This document shows, one piece after another, positions 26,474 to 35,816 of a DNA stretch of 64,000 nucleotides (positions are counted from its first letter, which is position 1; each line of letters opens with the position of its first letter). Under the pieces are notes generated by a model, which had not been told where the DNA came from, searched no databases, and saw nothing but the letters and a program-made list of their open reading frames with translations. The stretch is from an uncultured Lachnospiraceae bacterium (GTDB lineage Bacteria; Bacillota; Clostridia; Lachnospirales; Lachnospiraceae). The DNA is taken from positions 40,034 through 104,033 of the forward strand of contig CANPXP010000004.1 of the NCBI GenBank assembly GCA_947586255.1. The letters are read 5' to 3'. The translations under genes and the position numbers were made by a program.

Positions 26474-28516
26474 TTATCGGACCAGTGACAGAAGCGATGC
26501 GTCTCTGTCCCGCTCGTCAAAGGAAACATACTGCAGCGACACCGCATCGAGCGCCGTTCCCGTTTCGTCATCCATCACCGTGATTCTCACGGCTGCCGCA
26601 CCGGCGTCCGTCATGCTTTCCGCATACGCCCGCTCCGTCTCCGTCAACTTCTCCTCTTCCTCTCCCTCTGCCTTTCTCTGCGCACCGCTGCCGCGCAGCG
26701 CAAACACGCCGCCCTGGCTGCCGACAGCCTCCGGTGTCAGCCCAAGCGCCGCAAAGGACGGCGCATACCGCGCATCCTGCAAAACGGCGGTGTCGTTTAT
26801 GGCAATCAGCGCCGTGCAGTCCGCATATTGCAGCGCCTGAAGGTAATATACCGCATCGGTGAAAGTGGCAAATTCCACATTCAGCTCACAGCCCGTTCTT
26901 CCATCCTCGTGAGTCCGGTTCAGTTCTTCATAATAGCGGTCAGTCTCCCGAAGCCGTTCTGACACATATTCCCGAAAACGGCCAAGGCCGTCCGCCGCGT
27001 CCGCGTAACTGCCCTCCGGCCACCGCTCCATCTCCCGCAGATATGCGCCTGACAGATAGACGTCAGCCTCGTATTCGTCCAGCATCTCTCCGAGCGCCTC
27101 CTGCGACCATGCCGTCTCCCGCAGTTTCCGGTATTTTGTATAGATGCGGTTCCACGCTTCCTCATCGCCATTCACCAGAATCTGATTCAGATATCCGCTC
27201 TGCATCAGAACATGATCGGACGGCGCGGCCTGGTACGGCGCCACAAGATTGGCGGAGAGATCATTGAGGAAACAGTTGCCCCAGGTGAGATCCATATCCC
27301 AGGGCGCATATAGCGCCGTCGGCCCGTCCTCTCCTTCCCGAATGGCCAGATACAGGTTTTTGACCATCTTGCCGCTGACATTGTCGACACCCTGTATCAG
27401 ATTATAGAACAGGGCAATATCGATGGCATTGTCGATATCGATCCCCTCGTACAGCCGCTCCGTGTCATCGCGTTTTTCCCACAGCAGATAATCATAGTCC
27501 AGCAGAGGCTTCCAGTTCCGCGCCGCTTCATGGAATGCGCCTTTGATGCGGAATCCCACAGGATTGCCGCCCTCGGTAAAAGCGATATTTCCGTCCGTGG
27601 ACCAGAGTACTCCTTTGTACAGGCCGTCTTTGTCGGAATCGGGATCCAGCGCAAGCTGTTTCTCGTCCACCGGATAGCCCAGCGCATATAACCCCCAATA
27701 TTCTCCGTTCAGGAACAGTTCCAGATATTTATATTCCGTGCCGGTGTCGATCCCCTGCGCGTTATCCGCAGCACAGGAGACTTTCCACAGGTTGGTGCAG
27801 AATACGTTCCGCACCTTCTCCTGATCGTTGTACGCCGGATAGAGAATCCAGTCTTCATCCTGACGCATTCCCAGCAGCGCCGTCTGATTCGGACGGGTAT
27901 GATTGCCGGCGGAATCCGTGACGAGAGACAGACGGTATCCCTTCTTCGGGAATACCTTCGTCGTGTTGCCCCGCACATGGATCGTGCCGTCAGATACGGT
28001 GACGCGGCTGCCGGCTCCCGGGGTATTGTCAAACAGCGTCATAGACATGGCGGTCATATCTTCCCCGATCTCCCCGCCCTCATATTCGATATTCATGAGG
28101 GGAAGCGTCGTACATTTCAGCTCGTACCGCGCACAGGCGTCATCCGTGTACAGCAGAAACGGTATGGCGGCATTGTCAGCGATCGCCTCGTCGGTGATCT
28201 CCTGTTCCATAAAAGCAATCCGCACGCCTCTGTCTCTGCTCCGTATCCTGATCTGCGGGTCATATGCCCTGTCACTTCCCTGTACCAGCGAATAGTAATA
28301 AGTGCCGGAACTCGGATCAAACTGCAGCGTTTCCCCATCGAATACAAGCGCCTCCGGCAAGCCCAGAAACGAGCCGCGCTGCGCTGTGATTTTCTCAAAT
28401 TCGCTCTCATCCACCACGCATGCGGAATAGCGTGTCCCGCCCTCCGCCGTGCGAAGCAGGCACGCTCCGGCGAGCAGCGACGCAAGCAGAATAAACAGGC
28501 CAAGCGCTTTCTTCAT
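26474..28516 (-). CDS. CotH kinase family protein, exported
   Basis: A 680-residue secreted or membrane-attached protein. An N-terminal signal segment (residues 4-20, with SLLAGAC as a possible lipobox) is followed by a beta-rich region and the CotH kinase domain (about residues 135-530): VRGNTTKVFPKKGYRL, FLNGEYWGLYALGYPVDEKQL and the catalytic/metal region YAPWDMDLTWGN. CotH is an atypical protein kinase that phosphorylates coat proteins in Bacillus; homologues in gut Clostridia have no known substrate. Its ATG overlaps the stop of the DUF4956 gene, so the two are translationally coupled. Confidence 0.88.
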   Translation of the reverse strand: MKKALGLFILLASLLAGACLLRTAEGGTRYSACVVDESEFEKITAQRGSFLGLPEALVFDGETLQFDPSSGTYYYSLVQGSDRAYDPQIRIRSRDRGVRIAFMEQEITDEAIADNAAIPFLLYTDDACARYELKCTTLPLMNIEYEGGEIGEDMTAMSMTLFDNTPGAGSRVTVSDGTIHVRGNTTKVFPKKGYRLSLVTDSAGNHTRPNQTALLGMRQDEDWILYPAYNDQEKVRNVFCTNLWKVSCAADNAQGIDTGTEYKYLELFLNGEYWGLYALGYPVDEKQLALDPDSDKDGLYKGVLWSTDGNIAFTEGGNPVGFRIKGAFHEAARNWKPLLDYDYLLWEKRDDTERLYEGIDIDNAIDIALFYNLIQGVDNVSGKMVKNLYLAIREGEDGPTALYAPWDMDLTWGNCFLNDLSANLVAPYQAAPSDHVLMQSGYLNQILVNGDEEAWNRIYTKYRKLRETAWSQEALGEMLDEYEADVYLSGAYLREMERWPEGSYADAADGLGRFREYVSERLRETDRYYEELNRTHEDGRTGCELNVEFATFTDAVYYLQALQYADCTALIAINDTAVLQDARYAPSFAALGLTPEAVGSQGGVFALRGSGAQRKAEGEEEEKLTETERAYAESMTDAGAAAVRITVMDDETGTALDAVSLQYVSFDERDRDASLLSLVR

Positions 28517-29187
28517 CACAGAATATCCTCGCTGTCATATTCGATGAGGGAAGAACGCTCCACGCCCGCCTCACGTATGTCCGCCATAAGTTCCTGCGGA
28601 TCCTTGAGCGACAGTTCGATCACCATATCCAAGCCGTCGCCCACATAATTCCTGCTCTTGATGCGGTAACGGGAAGTGTGCGCCGCGATCCTGTCCGTGA
28701 CGCCGCTTTCCGCCTCCGCGCCACAGTGCAGCACCAGCACAAACGGTTTCCTGCCGAGACGGATATGTTCAAAGCAGAGCAGGACGACGGTGACCATCAG
28801 AGATGTCAGCACCGCCAGCTCGTACAGTTGGCACCCGCAGGTGATTCCGATGTGGACGGACCACATCAGATACAGCATATCGACCGGATCTTTGACAGCC
28901 GTCCTGAAACGCAGAATCGCCAGCGCGCCGATGGTACCCAGAGTGATGACGATATTGGACTGCAGGCTGAAAATAATCGTGGAGATAAAAAACGGCAGAA
29001 CCGCGATACAGATGTGGAACGACCTGTTGTAGAATGCTCTGTGAGAGACCACCCTGTATACGATAAATTCATATACGCTTAAAACCAGTACCATCAACAG
29101 CACTGAAAGAATGACTTTGGCTCCGCCCACCACGGGATTAGCGTAAGCGCTCGTAATGTTTTCAAGTACATCCTGTATGATGCCCAT
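28516..29187 (-). CDS. DUF4956 membrane protein
   Basis: A 223-residue protein with four hydrophobic helices (residues 20-130) and a cytoplasmic domain of about 90 residues. The family-typical ILRFRTAVKDPVDMLYLMW motif stands in the loop before helix 3. DUF4956 proteins often occur with polyphosphate-polymerase-domain and CotH genes, as here. I start at ATG 29187 (MGIIQDVLEN) behind GGGAGG. The molecular function is not known. Confidence 0.87.
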   Translation of the reverse strand: MGIIQDVLENITSAYANPVVGGAKVILSVLLMVLVLSVYEFIVYRVVSHRAFYNRSFHICIAVLPFFISTIIFSLQSNIVITLGTIGALAILRFRTAVKDPVDMLYLMWSVHIGITCGCQLYELAVLTSLMVTVVLLCFEHIRLGRKPFVLVLHCGAEAESGVTDRIAAHTSRYRIKSRNYVGDGLDMVIELSLKDPQELMADIREAGVERSSLIEYDSEDIL

Positions 29188-29218
29188 TGTATTTCCCTCC
29201 CTTTCGTATGTTATCAAG

Positions 29219-29920
29219 TCACTGTCTTCCCATTGCCTGCAGCTTTTTCCTGCCCAGCGAATACTTGGAAAAAGACGACTGGATCAGATGATGCTCCGTG
29301 ACAATATGCTTGATATAGGATGGCAGAATATGGTCAAATTTGACTTCCAGCACATGCTGTCCCGCCTCCTGCAGAGGATAACGCAGATAATTTCCATCCG
29401 TGAAATGCTCAAAATCGTCGGCAGCGGATATATTCTGATCTATCGTGATCCGTATGTTGGTAATCTTCTCAACATAGGCGCGGCGCTCAAAGTCGATCAT
29501 CGCTTTCGGCGCAAGAAGCCCTGTCATGCACCGGACGCAGAAGCGCCGAAGCAGCGGTTCATCCGTCCGCCAGAACACTTCTCCGGCGCGCCCCTCCATA
29601 ATCATCGCCAGCTCCTCTGCCGTGATCGGGCAGCTCTCCTTGTGGCAGCGCCCGTCCGCCTTTTCCTTGCGTTCCAGCCGCATCCTGTCACTGCGGTCAT
29701 TATAGTAGCGCACACGGTACTTGACCCGTTCCGACAGCCCCAGATCGTTCGCCCGGGCGCCGGTGTCCTTGTAATCGTCGAAATACAGACTGTGAATGCA
29801 GTATCTGCCGTCCGCGCCGCCGTACTCGTCCCGGTCCATAACCGCGTCCAGCCTGCTGCCTATCACCTGCAGTTCATTCATCCCGCAGCAGTATTTCCAC
29901 TCATTTCGGTATACTTTCAC
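29219..29920 (-). CDS. Polyphosphate polymerase (VTC) domain protein
   Basis: A 233-residue single-domain protein of the VTC/polyphosphate polymerase group in the CYTH-like triphosphate-tunnel fold: YRNEWKYCC at the N-terminus, RVRYYND with RLERKEK as basic tunnel strands, MIDFERRAY, and the final EVKFDHILP strand. No transmembrane part. The start is most probably GTG 29920, with GAGAGG upstream; the track ORF runs on through the inverted-repeat element. Whether it makes polyphosphate is unproven; it heads the DUF4956-CotH set. Confidence 0.85.
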   Translation of the reverse strand: MKVYRNEWKYCCGMNELQVIGSRLDAVMDRDEYGGADGRYCIHSLYFDDYKDTGARANDLGLSERVKYRVRYYNDRSDRMRLERKEKADGRCHKESCPITAEELAMIMEGRAGEVFWRTDEPLLRRFCVRCMTGLLAPKAMIDFERRAYVEKITNIRITIDQNISAADDFEHFTDGNYLRYPLQEAGQHVLEVKFDHILPSYIKHIVTEHHLIQSSFSKYSLGRKKLQAMGRQ

Positions 29921-29950
29921 TTTTTCACCTCTCCCGCGCGATTCCCCGCC

Positions 29951-30104
29951 GTTATATCTGCGATGGCTGAAATGAACCTCGAAAATCCTTCGGATTTCCT
30001 CGGTCATCTCAGCCATCCAATGATGGCACGGATATGTAAAAAGAGCATATCGCAAGTACACTTGCAAATGCTCTTTTGACATATCCTACCATCGCAGATA
30101 TAAC
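29951..30104. repeat. 154-bp nested inverted-repeat element, MITE-like
   Basis: The ends form a perfect 16-bp inverted repeat (GTTATATCTGCGATGG and its complement). Inside lie two further hairpins: one of about 25 bp arms around TTC (29962-30016) and one that includes the terminator at 30038-30077. The whole can fold as a three-way junction. It starts exactly at the rpsI stop codon. No target-site duplication was seen. Confidence 0.6.
30038..30077. terminator. Terminator after rpsI (inside the repeat element)
   Basis: AAAAGAGCAT and ATGCTCTTTT with an inner GCAAGT/ACTTGC pairing. T-rich on both strands, so probably bidirectional; for rpsI the run after the stem is CTTTTTACA. Confidence 0.75.
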
Positions 30105-30511
30105 TATCTCTTTGAAAACTGCGGCGCTCTACGTGCTGCTTTGAGACCGTACTTCTTACGCTCTTTCATGCGTGGATCTCTGGTGAGGTAGCCTGCCGCC
30201 TTCAGGGTCGGTCTGTAATCCGCGTCCGCCTGCAGAAGCGCTCTCGCGATGCCGTGTCTCACAGCGCCCGCCTGACCGGTGAAGCCGCCGCCTTTCACCG
30301 TGACAACCGCGTCAAACTTATCCGCGGTATCCGTAGCCGCGAAAGGCTGGCGGACGATCGCCTTGAGCGTCTCCAGTCCGAAATAGTCGTCGATATCTCT
30401 CTTATTGATCGTAATCTGCCCTTTGCCCGGCACTAAAAATACTCTGGCAACAGAGGTTTTTCTTCTGCCGGTCCCATAATATTTTGCTGCTGTTTTAGCT
30501 GACTTAGCCAT
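30104..30511 (-). CDS. rpsI: 30S ribosomal protein S9
   Basis: A 135-residue S9 with the conserved [16 protein letters not shown] start, [19 protein letters not shown] in the middle and the basic RRAPQFSKR tail that reaches the P-site tRNA. It is the second gene of the rplM-rpsI operon, 29 bp after rplM. Confidence 0.97.
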   Translation of the reverse strand: MAKSAKTAAKYYGTGRRKTSVARVFLVPGKGQITINKRDIDDYFGLETLKAIVRQPFAATDTADKFDAVVTVKGGGFTGQAGAVRHGIARALLQADADYRPTLKAAGYLTRDPRMKERKKYGLKAARRAPQFSKR

Positions 30512-30540
30512 CCTTGTTTTCTCCTTTCAGTCCTTGTGAA

Positions 30541-30969
30541 TTAAAACGTCAATACTTCCGGCTTCTGTGCCGCATGCTGATGTTCAGGGCCTGCATATAC
30601 GTGAAGCTTCGTATACATTTGTCTTCCCAAGGGTCCTTTCGGAAGCATTCCTTTGACCGCATGCTCAACCACTCTCTCGGGATGCGTCTTCAGCATATCC
30701 TTCAGAGTCGTCTCTTTCATGCCGCCTACATAGTCCGAGTGATGGTAATAAATCTTCTGATCCAGCTTCTTGCCGGTCACCTTTACCTTCTCGGCGTTGA
30801 CTACGATCACATAGTCGCCCGTATCCATATGCGGAGTAAAGATCGGCTTGTTCTTGCCTCTCAAAACCTTAGCGACCTCGGACGCCAAACGGCCGAGGGT
30901 CATATCTGTCGCATCGACTACATACCATTTTCTATCGATTGTAGCCGGACTTGCCATAAAAGTCTTCAT
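30541..30969 (-). CDS. rplM: 50S ribosomal protein L13
   Basis: A 142-residue L13: [37 protein letters not shown], and [18 protein letters not shown] 30969 ([10 protein letters not shown]) has GGAGG upstream; the longer track ORF extends into the leader. L13 is an early assembly protein of the large subunit. The operon has its own strong promoter. Confidence 0.97.
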   Translation of the reverse strand: MKTFMASPATIDRKWYVVDATDMTLGRLASEVAKVLRGKNKPIFTPHMDTGDYVIVVNAEKVKVTGKKLDQKIYYHHSDYVGGMKETTLKDMLKTHPERVVEHAVKGMLPKGPLGRQMYTKLHVYAGPEHQHAAQKPEVLTF

Positions 30970-31145
30970 GATATTACCTCCATAGTAGCGATTCGTCTTT
31001 CGACTGTCTGTGCTGTTTCCAAGGCTCTTCGCGCGGATGTCCGGGCCGCCCTCACAAGTCTGCAAAACAGCTGATGACACTTTCTGTCCTATTCCAAAAA
31101 TGTCCCGCCGGGGCTATGGCCGGACACTTTCAAACACTGTCACAG
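30970..31145 (-). promoter_or_regulatory. Long 5' leader of rplM-rpsI
   Basis: About 175 nt separate the predicted start of transcription from rplM. It contains paired segments such as GTGTCCGGCC/GGCGGGACA. L13 leader RNAs are known in Firmicutes; I cannot confirm the motif by eye. Confidence 0.35.
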
Positions 31146-31151
31146 TTACCT

Positions 31152-31180
31152 ATTATATTATACGCCTCCGAGTGTGTCAA
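31152..31180 (-). promoter_or_regulatory. Consensus sigma-A promoter of rplM-rpsI
   Basis: Perfect TTGACA (31175-31180), 17-bp spacer, perfect TATAAT (31152-31157) on the minus strand. Confidence 0.9.
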
Positions 31181-31231
31181 CCTATTTTTTGCCTGACTGT
31201 CCGTGTTTTCACGCCGCCGATCCCGCCATAA

Positions 31232-32089
31232 TCAGCGAGAATCTTTGGAGACCCGGAACAATACAAGATTTCCGATCACCGCAAAAGCGAGGATAAACAC
31301 CAAAAAGACTCCCCACACCAGCCAAAGGTGTCCCGCTGTGTGCGTGAACATACTCTCGGCTTCATGCTCGACACCCGGCACTTCCAGCTGAATTTTGAGC
31401 GGCAGTTCGTTGAGGTCCGATATACTTCCCAGCGCCTCCATGCCCCATCGGCTCAGCATCAGATAAGACAGCTTCTCCGCGCCGCCCTTCATGGTAAACA
31501 GAATCCCGGAGAAAATCAGCTGGACGATCAGGATATAGGGCGCCATCACATTGGCTGTCTCCGTCTTTTTTACCATACAGGAAATCATCAGGCCCATCAT
31601 ATCGGCCGCGTACATCAGAAGCAGAATGCTGATATAGTACTCCACAGTCACGTGCCCGAGCAGAATGCCGCTCTCCGGCAGCGCATTCCCGTAACATTGC
31701 TCCACACCCCAAAAAGCGGTGCACAGGATGAGGCTCTGGAACGCGCACAGGACCAGCTGGATCATGGCTCTGGACGCCACATAGCACTGCAGCCGCGCGC
31801 CGGACATATACTCGCGCTTCACGTTTGCCCGCTCTTTCACCACGATCTGAATCGAGTTGAACAGTCCGCCCCAAATGGCCGCGCTGACGATCACAAAGCA
31901 GGCCGACTTGGTCCCCTCGAAATGCACATACATATTTTCGCCGGCGATCCACACGGTAATTAACGCCGCAACCACCGGGAACAGCAGCATCACCAACAGG
32001 TTTTTGATGTCGCTGAGCAAAATGATCCTGTACTGTCTGCTGTAGATCCGCAGCTCTTTCCATGCCGAAATTCTTCTTGCCTCTTCCAT
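31232..32089 (-). CDS. ABC-2 type permease of the zinc-ribbon/kinase operon
   Basis: A 285-residue ABC-2 (ABCG-like) permease: a cytoplasmic N-terminus with an amphipathic helix (RIYSRQYRIILLSDIKNLL), six hydrophobic helices and a large loop before the last one (residues 215-255). It starts 2 bp after the stop of the FHA-ABC ATPase gene and must be its membrane partner. In the mycobacterial protein Rv1747 the FHA, ATPase and permease parts form one chain; here they are split. Last gene of the operon. Substrate unknown. Confidence 0.85.
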   Translation of the reverse strand: MEEARRISAWKELRIYSRQYRIILLSDIKNLLVMLLFPVVAALITVWIAGENMYVHFEGTKSACFVIVSAAIWGGLFNSIQIVVKERANVKREYMSGARLQCYVASRAMIQLVLCAFQSLILCTAFWGVEQCYGNALPESGILLGHVTVEYYISILLLMYAADMMGLMISCMVKKTETANVMAPYILIVQLIFSGILFTMKGGAEKLSYLMLSRWGMEALGSISDLNELPLKIQLEVPGVEHEAESMFTHTAGHLWLVWGVFLVFILAFAVIGNLVLFRVSKDSR

Positions 32090-32091
32090 GC

Positions 32092-33570
32092 CTATCCTCT
32101 TATATACTTTTCGGGATTTCTCGTCAGAATCCCATACACATCCTTCATGGCGGCCCCGAAATATTCCGCCGCTTCCTGAGGCGTCCCCGTAAATGCGATT
32201 CGGCCGACGTCCTCATACTTGACCATCATGACGACACGGTCAAACAGTTCGATCTCCGAGACGTCATGAATGATGACAATAATTGTTTTCCTCTGATTGT
32301 GGGCGAGATTTTGCAGTATCGTAAACAGTTCTCTCTTCATTTCCGGGTCCAGCCCGGCATCCGGCTCATCCAGATAAAAAAGCGTCTTGTCGGCCGCAAG
32401 GTCGATCGCAATATTCACTCTCTGCATCTCCCCGCCGCTGATCTTATGAATCCTGGACCTGCGCACGGAGTCCAGCCTTAACAGCGAGATCGTCTCATCG
32501 ACTCTGCGCCTGATCTCCTGACTGCTCATGTCCGCCGGCAGCCTCGTCACCGCCGCCTCCCATATCTCTTCTTCCACCGTCAGCATCTCATGCAGGACAT
32601 TCTTCTGCGGCACATTACCGATCAGAAATTTCAGGCGCTCAAAATTGGCATAGAGATCTTCGCCGCAGAACGTGACCCTGCCTTTCACGCCCTGCAGTTC
32701 CATGCCGTTTAAACAGTTCATCAGCGTACTCTTGCCCGCTCCCGAACCGCCCAGCAGCGCCACCAGTTCTCCTTCGCAGATTTCCAGCTTCACATTGCGG
32801 ATCAGTTCTTTTGCGCCCGAACCGCTCTGATCCGGCACCGTCTTGGACTCTATGTCCGCGCTCAGTATGACTCTTTTTTGTTCCTCCGCCGTCTTCGGTT
32901 TCCTCGGGTTAAAGATCAGATTGTCTCCCGAATAGATGAAATTGATATCACACAGGGATATCCTGTCTTTCTCCTGCAGGAGTTCCTGTCCGGAAATTCT
33001 CCTGCCGTTCAGCCAGGTGCCGGCGGCGCTGTGGCAGTCGTCGAGATAATATCTGCCGTCCCGGCAGGTTATCCTGGCATGTACCGCGGATATGTACGGC
33101 CTTTGGATCGCTATTCTGCTCTGCGAGGGATCTCTTCCGATCACAACCTCGTCTTTGTCCTTCATGGAATAGAAGGTCCATTCCTCTCCCACACCGTCCG
33201 TCGTAAACAGCATCCACACGCCATTCGGCGATCTGAAGTCCGGGGTGTCGATCCGCAGCACGTCGCCGTTATCAAGTTTGATGGGTCTGGTATTCCCGTC
33301 CCCGTCCGGCTCTATTTTCCTTCCGTTATAATAGGTGCCGTTCCTGCTCTCCCCGTTGATCCAGAACCACTCTCCCGCGAGACATGCCAATTCTCCCTGG
33401 TGTCTCCCGGCAATCGGTGAGATCAGACTGATATCCGGTGCAGCCGTCGGCGTCCTGCGCCCCACGGTCCGCTTTGCCTCCGTATTTAATCTGCAGGTTC
33501 GTATCTGCCCCTGCTCGATCACGACCAGCGCAGCCTCCTGCACCTCTGCAACATACGATACCGTCTTCAT
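32092..33570 (-). CDS. Double-FHA ABC transporter ATPase
   Basis: A 492-residue fusion of two FHA domains and an ABC ATPase. FHA1 (about residues 35-110) shows TVGRR, PIAGRHQGEL and NGESRNGTYYNG; FHA2 (140-215) shows VIGRDPSQSRI, YISAVHARI and AAGTWLNG, the usual Asn being replaced by Ala. FHA domains bind phosphothreonine. The ATPase (250-480) has Walker A LLGGSGAGKST, signature KISGGEMQRVNIAID, Walker B LFYLDEPDAGLD and switch His in IIHDVSE; it is of the ABCG type. The Ser/Thr kinase of this operon is the obvious source of the phosphothreonine ligand, so kinase-gated transport is likely. The only clear companion permease is the next gene. Confidence 0.92.
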   Translation of the reverse strand: MKTVSYVAEVQEAALVVIEQGQIRTCRLNTEAKRTVGRRTPTAAPDISLISPIAGRHQGELACLAGEWFWINGESRNGTYYNGRKIEPDGDGNTRPIKLDNGDVLRIDTPDFRSPNGVWMLFTTDGVGEEWTFYSMKDKDEVVIGRDPSQSRIAIQRPYISAVHARITCRDGRYYLDDCHSAAGTWLNGRRISGQELLQEKDRISLCDINFIYSGDNLIFNPRKPKTAEEQKRVILSADIESKTVPDQSGSGAKELIRNVKLEICEGELVALLGGSGAGKSTLMNCLNGMELQGVKGRVTFCGEDLYANFERLKFLIGNVPQKNVLHEMLTVEEEIWEAAVTRLPADMSSQEIRRRVDETISLLRLDSVRRSRIHKISGGEMQRVNIAIDLAADKTLFYLDEPDAGLDPEMKRELFTILQNLAHNQRKTIIVIIHDVSEIELFDRVVMMVKYEDVGRIAFTGTPQEAAEYFGAAMKDVYGILTRNPEKYIRG

Positions 33571-33609
33571 CTTTTTACGCCCCTGTGTCTGTCTCTACAG
33601 CCGACCTGT

Positions 33610-34893
33610 CTACTGGTATGCGTTATACAGATCCTTCACCTGGCCGGCATCCAGCGCCTGATCCCATATTTTTACATCGTCAAACGCTGCGGGATACAGC
33701 GCGTCCCAGCAGTTGATGCCCAGATATACATCCGGCTCATCTTCATCCATCATCCCGTCAGCGACATCGCCCTCGCCGACATTCACACCGGCCACATACA
33801 GCGTGCCGTGCACACTGTCAGTGCCGCTTCCCGCCTTGGTCCCGTCCACCGTAAAGGCGATGTGATACCAAACGCCCGTCTGCATGTAATCGACCCTAGC
33901 GCTCGGCCGGATCTCAAAACTGCTCCCCGCCTCGTTCGAGGCGGAACTTAGGATGGGCGCCATAGGCGTCGGATCTGTCTTCTGTCCCAGCCACAGTCTC
34001 CGCATCTTGCTCTGATCGAGCATATCACTTCCTATATGGATGAACGGCGCCCAGTCATACAGCTCATCCGCTTTCATCCAGAATGCCACCGTGTAGGAGG
34101 AGCCTATCCTGCCGACATCATCCAGCCGCAGGCCATAGGTCCCGTCCAGATATACCGCCTTGCCTTCCATGCCCGCCACATACTCCGGCTCCACATCCGG
34201 CGCAGGCTCCGGCATCTGCTCGACATCGTCTCTGACTACCACCAGCGCATTCCCCAGATCTCCGTCGAAGTCATAGGAATAAACAGACTTGGGCACGCTG
34301 GTCAAAATGGTATTCCCCACCACCTCATTGGTGGCGGAAACCACCTTGTTCTCTTCATCGGCCGCCGCATCTTCCGCAGGAGCCGACTCGCTTTCCGCCC
34401 CGGAAATATCCGCGTCCTCTCCCGCTTCTTCTCCTTCGCCGGCTTCATCATCCTGCACACCACCCTCCGGCGAAGCGCCGCCGTCAGTCCCGTCCTCTTC
34501 TTCCTCTTCCTTTTCGCTCTCCCGGGAGACGCTGCCTCCGCCTTCGCCGCCCTCGATCACCGTATAATAATAGACTCCCATTCCCACCGCAATTGCCAGC
34601 AGGAGGAACAACACAGCAAACAGCGTGACCATAAGGCGCCTGCTTTGGTTTTCCATCTTTTTGGTTTCCTGCATCCTCTGCTGCACATGAGCCTGCAGAT
34701 CGGTATTCTGCCTGTCCGCAGAGTTTTCGGGCCGCATCGCCGGCCGGGCGGCAGCACCCCCGTTCTTGTCGGCGCGTTCCGGTTTTTTATTCTTCTTCGC
34801 GCCGCCCTGAGGCTCTGTTCCGACCGGCGCGCCGCAGTTCGTACAGAACCTGGCGCCTTCCGGGATCTGTTTTCCACATTTGGTACAAAACAT
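33610..34893 (-). CDS. Zinc-ribbon membrane protein with LamG-like outside domain
   Basis: A 427-residue protein. A Cys4 ribbon at the N-terminus (CTKCGKQIPEGARFCTNCG) is followed by a Lys/Gln-rich linker, a transmembrane helix (about residues 86-108), a very acidic Glu/Ser/Gly linker (115-185) and an outside concanavalin A-like/LamG domain (about 225-427; YTVAFWMKADELYDW, GVWYHIAFTVDG, DDVKIWDQALDAGQVKDLY). LamG folds bind sugars or proteins, so this may be a wall or matrix sensor. Its plan, ribbon inside and binding domain outside, matches the VWA and WD-like proteins of the operon. Confidence 0.85.
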   Translation of the reverse strand: MFCTKCGKQIPEGARFCTNCGAPVGTEPQGGAKKNKKPERADKNGGAAARPAMRPENSADRQNTDLQAHVQQRMQETKKMENQSRRLMVTLFAVLFLLLAIAVGMGVYYYTVIEGGEGGGSVSRESEKEEEEEDGTDGGASPEGGVQDDEAGEGEEAGEDADISGAESESAPAEDAAADEENKVVSATNEVVGNTILTSVPKSVYSYDFDGDLGNALVVVRDDVEQMPEPAPDVEPEYVAGMEGKAVYLDGTYGLRLDDVGRIGSSYTVAFWMKADELYDWAPFIHIGSDMLDQSKMRRLWLGQKTDPTPMAPILSSASNEAGSSFEIRPSARVDYMQTGVWYHIAFTVDGTKAGSGTDSVHGTLYVAGVNVGEGDVADGMMDEDEPDVYLGINCWDALYPAAFDDVKIWDQALDAGQVKDLYNAYQ

Positions 34894-34912
34894 GCTCTCT
34901 CCTCCCTACGCC

Positions 34913-35812
34913 TTACTTCTCCGTCTCCTCAAAATATCGGTCTATACCGTCGGCTATGCCATACACGATTTTCCACTGGTACTCATCCGTCTGCATGGCC
35001 AGATCTTCCTTTTCATTGGTCATATAGCCCATCTCCACAATCGTGACCGGAACCCGGCACCAGTTGATGCCGCTCATGGTATCGGTCTCCCATACCCGTT
35101 CCCTGTTTGCCCCGGCAGACTCCGTCATCGCGTCCAGAATACATTCCGACAACAGGAAACACTCTTCATAGATATCCCCGCAATACGGATTGTCCTCTGT
35201 GGGGCATATCGTCATCATACCGTTGGCAGACGCATCTTCCGCGCCGTTGGCGTGTACTCTGATAAAAGCGTCCGCCTGCGCCTCATTGGCGATCTGCGCC
35301 CGTTCGCTGTTGCTTATATCCACATCATTTTTGGTTCTCACCATAATGACGGCGTAGCCCCTGTCCTTCAATTCCTGTTCCAGCTTCAGCGAGACTTCCA
35401 GATTCAGCTCGTACTCATACATGCCGCTGGCAATACCGCGCGTCCCCGCCGCGACCTTCGCTTTCAGTTCGTCTGAGCCGGGGGCCACGGGTTCCTTGTC
35501 AAAATTGCCCTGCTCCTGGTGTCCGGCGTCGATCACAATCAGCTTCCGCGGCTGTTCCTGCTCCGCTTTCTCCTCCGCCTCCTGCACATCCTCTGCCGCC
35601 ACGGTCTTCGCCTCTTGCGGCTCTTCCCGCGTCTCAGTTTCCCAAACGACATCCTCCGGCTCCTGCACATCCTCCACCGGAAGTTCCTCCTCTGCCTCTT
35701 CCACGGGCCTGACCGGCTCCGACAGATACGTCTCTTCTTTCGCGGCGCAGCCCGCCGTCACCCACACCGCAGCGGCAAGAGCCGCCGCCGCTTTGTACCA
35801 TTTCTTTTTCAT
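34913..35812 (-). CDS. Lipoprotein N-acetylmuramoyl-L-alanine amidase
   Basis: A 299-residue exported amidase. Lipobox VTAGC (Cys22) and a Glu/Val-rich linker (30-90) lead to an Amidase_3 zinc domain: first His in [10 protein letters not shown], Glu in YEYELNLEV, second His in [11 protein letters not shown], catalytic Glu in IVEMGYMTN. It would cut the bond between muramic acid and the stem peptide. It is the only operon member without a cytoplasmic part, 4 bp after the VWA gene stop. Its presence ties the system to the cell wall. Confidence 0.9.
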   Translation of the reverse strand: MKKKWYKAAAALAAAVWVTAGCAAKEETYLSEPVRPVEEAEEELPVEDVQEPEDVVWETETREEPQEAKTVAAEDVQEAEEKAEQEQPRKLIVIDAGHQEQGNFDKEPVAPGSDELKAKVAAGTRGIASGMYEYELNLEVSLKLEQELKDRGYAVIMVRTKNDVDISNSERAQIANEAQADAFIRVHANGAEDASANGMMTICPTEDNPYCGDIYEECFLLSECILDAMTESAGANRERVWETDTMSGINWCRVPVTIVEMGYMTNEKEDLAMQTDEYQWKIVYGIADGIDRYFEETEK

Positions 35813-35816
35813 AGCC

